Assembly: GCA_023433305.1 (NCBI GenBank)
Contig: JAEZCZ010000075.1
Coordinates: 1 to 23,795 of the forward strand
Direction of reading: 5' to 3'
DNA length: 23,795 nucleotides
Origin: Pseudomonadota bacterium
GTDB lineage: Bacteria; Pseudomonadota; Alphaproteobacteria; Sphingomonadales; Sphingomonadaceae
Both the position numbers and the translations under genes were made by a program. The notes below the pieces were generated by a model. That model was given only the letters and a program-made list of their open reading frames with translations, was not told the origin of the DNA and made no database searches. Shown in pieces: positions 21,797 through 23,795 of this stretch; within the stretch, counting starts at the first letter, position 1; each line of letters opens with the position of its first letter.

Positions 21797-23080
21797 CTAA
21801 CCGAGGCGGCCGAAGCACCCTGCCCCGGCATAGACCGCCGCGTCGCCCAGCTCCTCCTCGATACGGATCAGCTGATTGTACTTGGCGAGCCGGTCCGAGC
21901 GGGCGAGCGAGCCGGTCTTGATCTGGCCGCAGTTGGTCGCGACCGCGAGGTCGGCGATGGTCGCGTCCTCGGTTTCGCCCGAGCGGTGGCTCATCACCGC
22001 CGTATAGCCGGCGCGGTGCGCGATATCGACCGCCTGCAACGTCTCGGTCAGCGTGCCGATCTGATTGACCTTCACCAGCAGCGAATTGGCCAGGCCCTTG
22101 CCGATGCCCATCCGCAGGCGTTCCGGATTGGTCACGAACAAGTCGTCGCCGACGAGCTGGACCCGGTTGCCGATCTTGTCGGTGAGCGCCTTCCAGCCCT
22201 CGAAATCGTCCTCGCTCATGCCGTCCTCGATCGAGCGGATCGGATAGGCCTCGCACAGGTCTGCGAGGTAGTCGGCCATCTGCTCGGGCGAGAGCGAGAG
22301 CCCTTCCCCGCTGATTTCGTACTGGCCGTTCCTGAAGAACTCGGTCGAAGCGCAATCGAGCGCGAGCACCACGTCCCCGCCCGCCTTGAAGCCGGCCTTC
22401 TCGACCGAAGCCATGATGAAATCGAGCGCGTCGCGCGTGCTGGCGAGGTTCGGCGCGAAACCGCCCTCGTCGCCCACCGCGGTCGCGAGGCCCTTCTCGT
22501 GCAGGCCCTTCTTGAGCGTGTGGAAGATCTCCGCGCCCCAGCGGACCGCTTCGGCCAACGTCGGCGCGCCGACGGGCATGACCATGAACTCCTGGAAGTC
22601 GATCGGGTTGTCGGCGTGCTCGCCGCCGTTGACGATGTTCATCATGGGCACCGGCAGCACGTGCGCCGAGACGCCGCCGACATAGGCCCAGAGCGGCATG
22701 CCGCGCGCATTCGCCGCGGCCTTGGCCACCGCGAGGCTGACGCCGAGGATCGCGTTCGCGCCGAGTCGGCCCTTGTTCGGCGTGCCGTCGAGAGCGAGCA
22801 TCGCGAAGTCCACCTCGCGCTGGTCCTCCGCGTCGATCCCGAGCAGCGCCTCGGCGATGTCCCCATTCACCGCCGCTACGGCCTTGGAGACGCCCTTGCC
22901 GAGGTAGCGCGCGTTGTCCCCGTCGCGCAGCTCGACCGCCTCGTGGGCGCCGGTCGAGGCGCCCGAAGGAACCGCCGCGCGCCCGAAGCTGCCGTCCTCG
23001 AGCAACACATCGACCTCCACCGTCGGGTTGCCCCGGCTATCGAGAATTTCGCGTCCGTGGATATCGATGATGGCAGTCAT
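21797..23080 (-). CDS. eno: Enolase (2-phosphoglycerate dehydratase)
   Basis: 427 residues, full length for bacterial enolase. Interconverts 2-phosphoglycerate and PEP in the cytosol and is a usual RNA-degradosome companion in some bacteria. Catalytic and metal residues are all present: the SGASTG loop (Ser42), His155 in GEHADN, Glu164 and Glu205 (GDEGGFAP), metal ligands Asp242, Glu285 (SIEDGMSEDD) and Asp312 (GDDLFVTN), Lys337 in VKVNQIGT, the SHRSGETED loop (364-372) and Lys388. ATG 23080 has CGGAG upstream at a good distance and begins TAIIDIHGREILDSRGNPT as expected. GC3 is very high, like the riboflavin genes. A 9-bp hairpin lies in its likely leader. It is divergent from the DUF883 gene. 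Confidence 0.98.
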   Translation of the reverse strand: MTAIIDIHGREILDSRGNPTVEVDVLLEDGSFGRAAVPSGASTGAHEAVELRDGDNARYLGKGVSKAVAAVNGDIAEALLGIDAEDQREVDFAMLALDGTPNKGRLGANAILGVSLAVAKAAANARGMPLWAYVGGVSAHVLPVPMMNIVNGGEHADNPIDFQEFMVMPVGAPTLAEAVRWGAEIFHTLKKGLHEKGLATAVGDEGGFAPNLASTRDALDFIMASVEKAGFKAGGDVVLALDCASTEFFRNGQYEISGEGLSLSPEQMADYLADLCEAYPIRSIEDGMSEDDFEGWKALTDKIGNRVQLVGDDLFVTNPERLRMGIGKGLANSLLVKVNQIGTLTETLQAVDIAHRAGYTAVMSHRSGETEDATIADLAVATNCGQIKTGSLARSDRLAKYNQLIRIEEELGDAAVYAGAGCFGRLG

Positions 23081-23107
23081 GCGGCGCTCCGAGGGGTATG
23101 GGGTTTC

Positions 23108-23139
23108 CGGGGGTGTTGTAATTCGCTAGCACACCCCCG
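23108..23139 (-). promoter_or_regulatory. Inverted repeat upstream of eno
   Basis: CGGGGGTGT (23108-23116) and ACACCCCCG (23131-23139) form a perfect 9-bp inverted repeat around a 14-base AT-richer centre, 27 bases before the eno start. It could be a DNA operator (arms about two turns apart) or an RNA hairpin in the eno leader. No T-tract follows, so it is not a standard terminator. Confidence 0.45.
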
Positions 23140-23169
23140 ATGTCGGGTCTGCCGGGCCTCCTATTCGGC

Positions 23170-23194
23170 GGAACCGAGCGGTGCAAGCCGCGTT
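23170..23194 (+). promoter_or_regulatory. EcfG-type general stress promoter
   Basis: GGAAC (23170-23174), 16 bases, CGTT (23191-23194) matches the known consensus for the alphaproteobacterial general-stress sigma factor EcfG exactly. It points at the DUF883 gene, predicting a leader of about 55 bases before ATG 23256. DUF883/ElaB-like proteins are commonly stress-induced, which supports the call. Confidence 0.7.
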
Positions 23195-23255
23195 GGTTTT
23201 GCACTTTGAGGGGCCCGTTCGATCGGGTTCGCGTCGGGCAACGGAAAGGGATACC

Positions 23256-23795
23256 ATGGCCGAGACTGCCGCCAAGACAACCAAGCCGCGCAAGACCGCG
23301 GCGAAGTCCACCGCAACGCAAAGCGGCGCAACCGGACCCGCCGTCACCACGCGCTCCAATCGCGACGAGGCGAAATCGCGCTTTAACGCCGCGCTCGAGG
23401 AGGCCCGGGCCGGCGCCGCCGCGCTTGGCGCCGAGGCGCGGGACAAAGTCGGCGGTTATCGCGAGCAGGCCAAGACGCGCGGCGGCGATTGGGCCGGCGA
23501 TGCGAAGACCAAGGCCGTTGGCCTGGCGCGCGAGGGCAAGACCAAGGCGAGCGAAGCGCTCACCGGCCTCAGCCGGGTGGTCGAGGAAAACGCTCCGACG
23601 ATCGACGATAATCTCGGCGCGCAGTACGGCGATTATGCCCGGACCGCGTCGCGCAAGCTGCAGGAAACCGCGCAGCGCCTCGACCAGAAGAGCGTCGAGG
23701 AACTGGGTGACGACGCCCGCGAGTTCGTGCGCAAGAGCCCCGGCACGGCCGTCGGCTTGGCGGCGCTCGCCGGCTTCCTGCTGGCCCGCCTCTTT
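23256..23795 (+). CDS. DUF883 / ElaB-YqjD-like membrane-anchored protein (3' truncated)
   Basis: 180 codons are visible before the right edge. The protein starts MAETAAKTTKPRKTAAKST, a Lys/Ala/Thr-rich basic tail like histone H1-type or nucleoid-binding tails. A long Ala/Glu/Lys helical region follows (DEAKSRFNAALEEARAGAAALG to LQETAQRLDQKSVEELGDDAREFVRKSP). It then has the DUF883-like terminal anchor GTAVGLAALAGFLLARLF, so only a few residues are probably missing. ElaB and YqjD in E. coli are C-terminally anchored inner-membrane proteins that bind ribosomes or affect stress survival in stationary phase. ATG 23256 has GGAAAGGG 5 bases upstream. An EcfG-type promoter lies 62 bases before it. 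The basic N-terminus could bind DNA or RNA, which is inference. Confidence 0.82.
   Translation, partial: MAETAAKTTKPRKTAAKSTATQSGATGPAVTTRSNRDEAKSRFNAALEEARAGAAALGAEARDKVGGYREQAKTRGGDWAGDAKTKAVGLAREGKTKASEALTGLSRVVEENAPTIDDNLGAQYGDYARTASRKLQETAQRLDQKSVEELGDDAREFVRKSPGTAVGLAALAGFLLARLF

Noticed and set aside
21542..23209. Open frame of 555 codons on the plus strand opposite enolase and part of M13
   Set aside because: Enolase is unmistakable on the minus strand; the plus frame is Arg/His/Asp-rich without motifs.

Overview
The window looks like chromosome of a GC-rich alphaproteobacterium, most likely of the Sphingomonadales (Sphingomonadaceae or Erythrobacteraceae type). This rests on several signs together: a TonB-dependent receptor, a tandem M16 peptidase pair, an M13 peptidase, an HTH-RibB-RibA-like fusion, short signal-anchored proteins with alanine-rich leaders, and a GGAAC-N16-CGTT (EcfG-type) promoter. 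The placement is an inference and no marker gene is present. I found no rRNA, tRNA, CRISPR array, insertion sequence, phage gene or origin.

Layout. (1) 1-2138: the 3' part of a secreted G8/beta-helix protein resembling animal CEMIP/CEMIP2 (TMEM2). (2) 2378-5724: PEP synthase and a PfkB-type phosphofructokinase sharing an ATGA overlap. (3) 5852-7742: a short-chain dehydrogenase and an FMN-dependent alpha-hydroxy-acid dehydrogenase. (4) 7824-9773: a small membrane protein (-), a PDZ-M48 metalloprotease (+) and a flavin reductase (-). (5) 9886-13322: a riboflavin cluster made of an HTH-RibB-degenerate RibA fusion, lumazine synthase and an aldo/keto reductase, followed by a methyltransferase broken by one frameshift. 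(6) 13690-16560: a TonB-dependent receptor with a strong terminator, then a small membrane protein. (7) 16573-23080, minus strand: two M16 peptidase subunits, an M13 peptidase and enolase. (8) 23256-end: the start of a DUF883/ElaB-like protein behind an EcfG-type stress promoter.

How the genes fit together. ppsA, pfkB and eno all act around the lower and middle glycolysis/gluconeogenesis axis, but ppsA/pfkB and eno sit at opposite ends of the window. The flavin reductase, the fused RibB and RibH form a flavin neighbourhood around a small divergent control region with a clean palindrome. The TonB receptor lies beside exported peptidases, which would fit peptide uptake and processing, though this is only suggested by position.

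The most notable signals are the CEMIP-like protein with an abrupt codon-usage break inside it near base 605, the HTH-fused RibB whose GTP cyclohydrolase half has lost its zinc cysteines and which has a palindrome just upstream, the complementary loss of active-site parts in the M16 pair, and a 16-bp perfect palindrome upstream of the TonB receptor. I did not find a clearly new multi-gene system. Most of the rest is ordinary chromosomal content.
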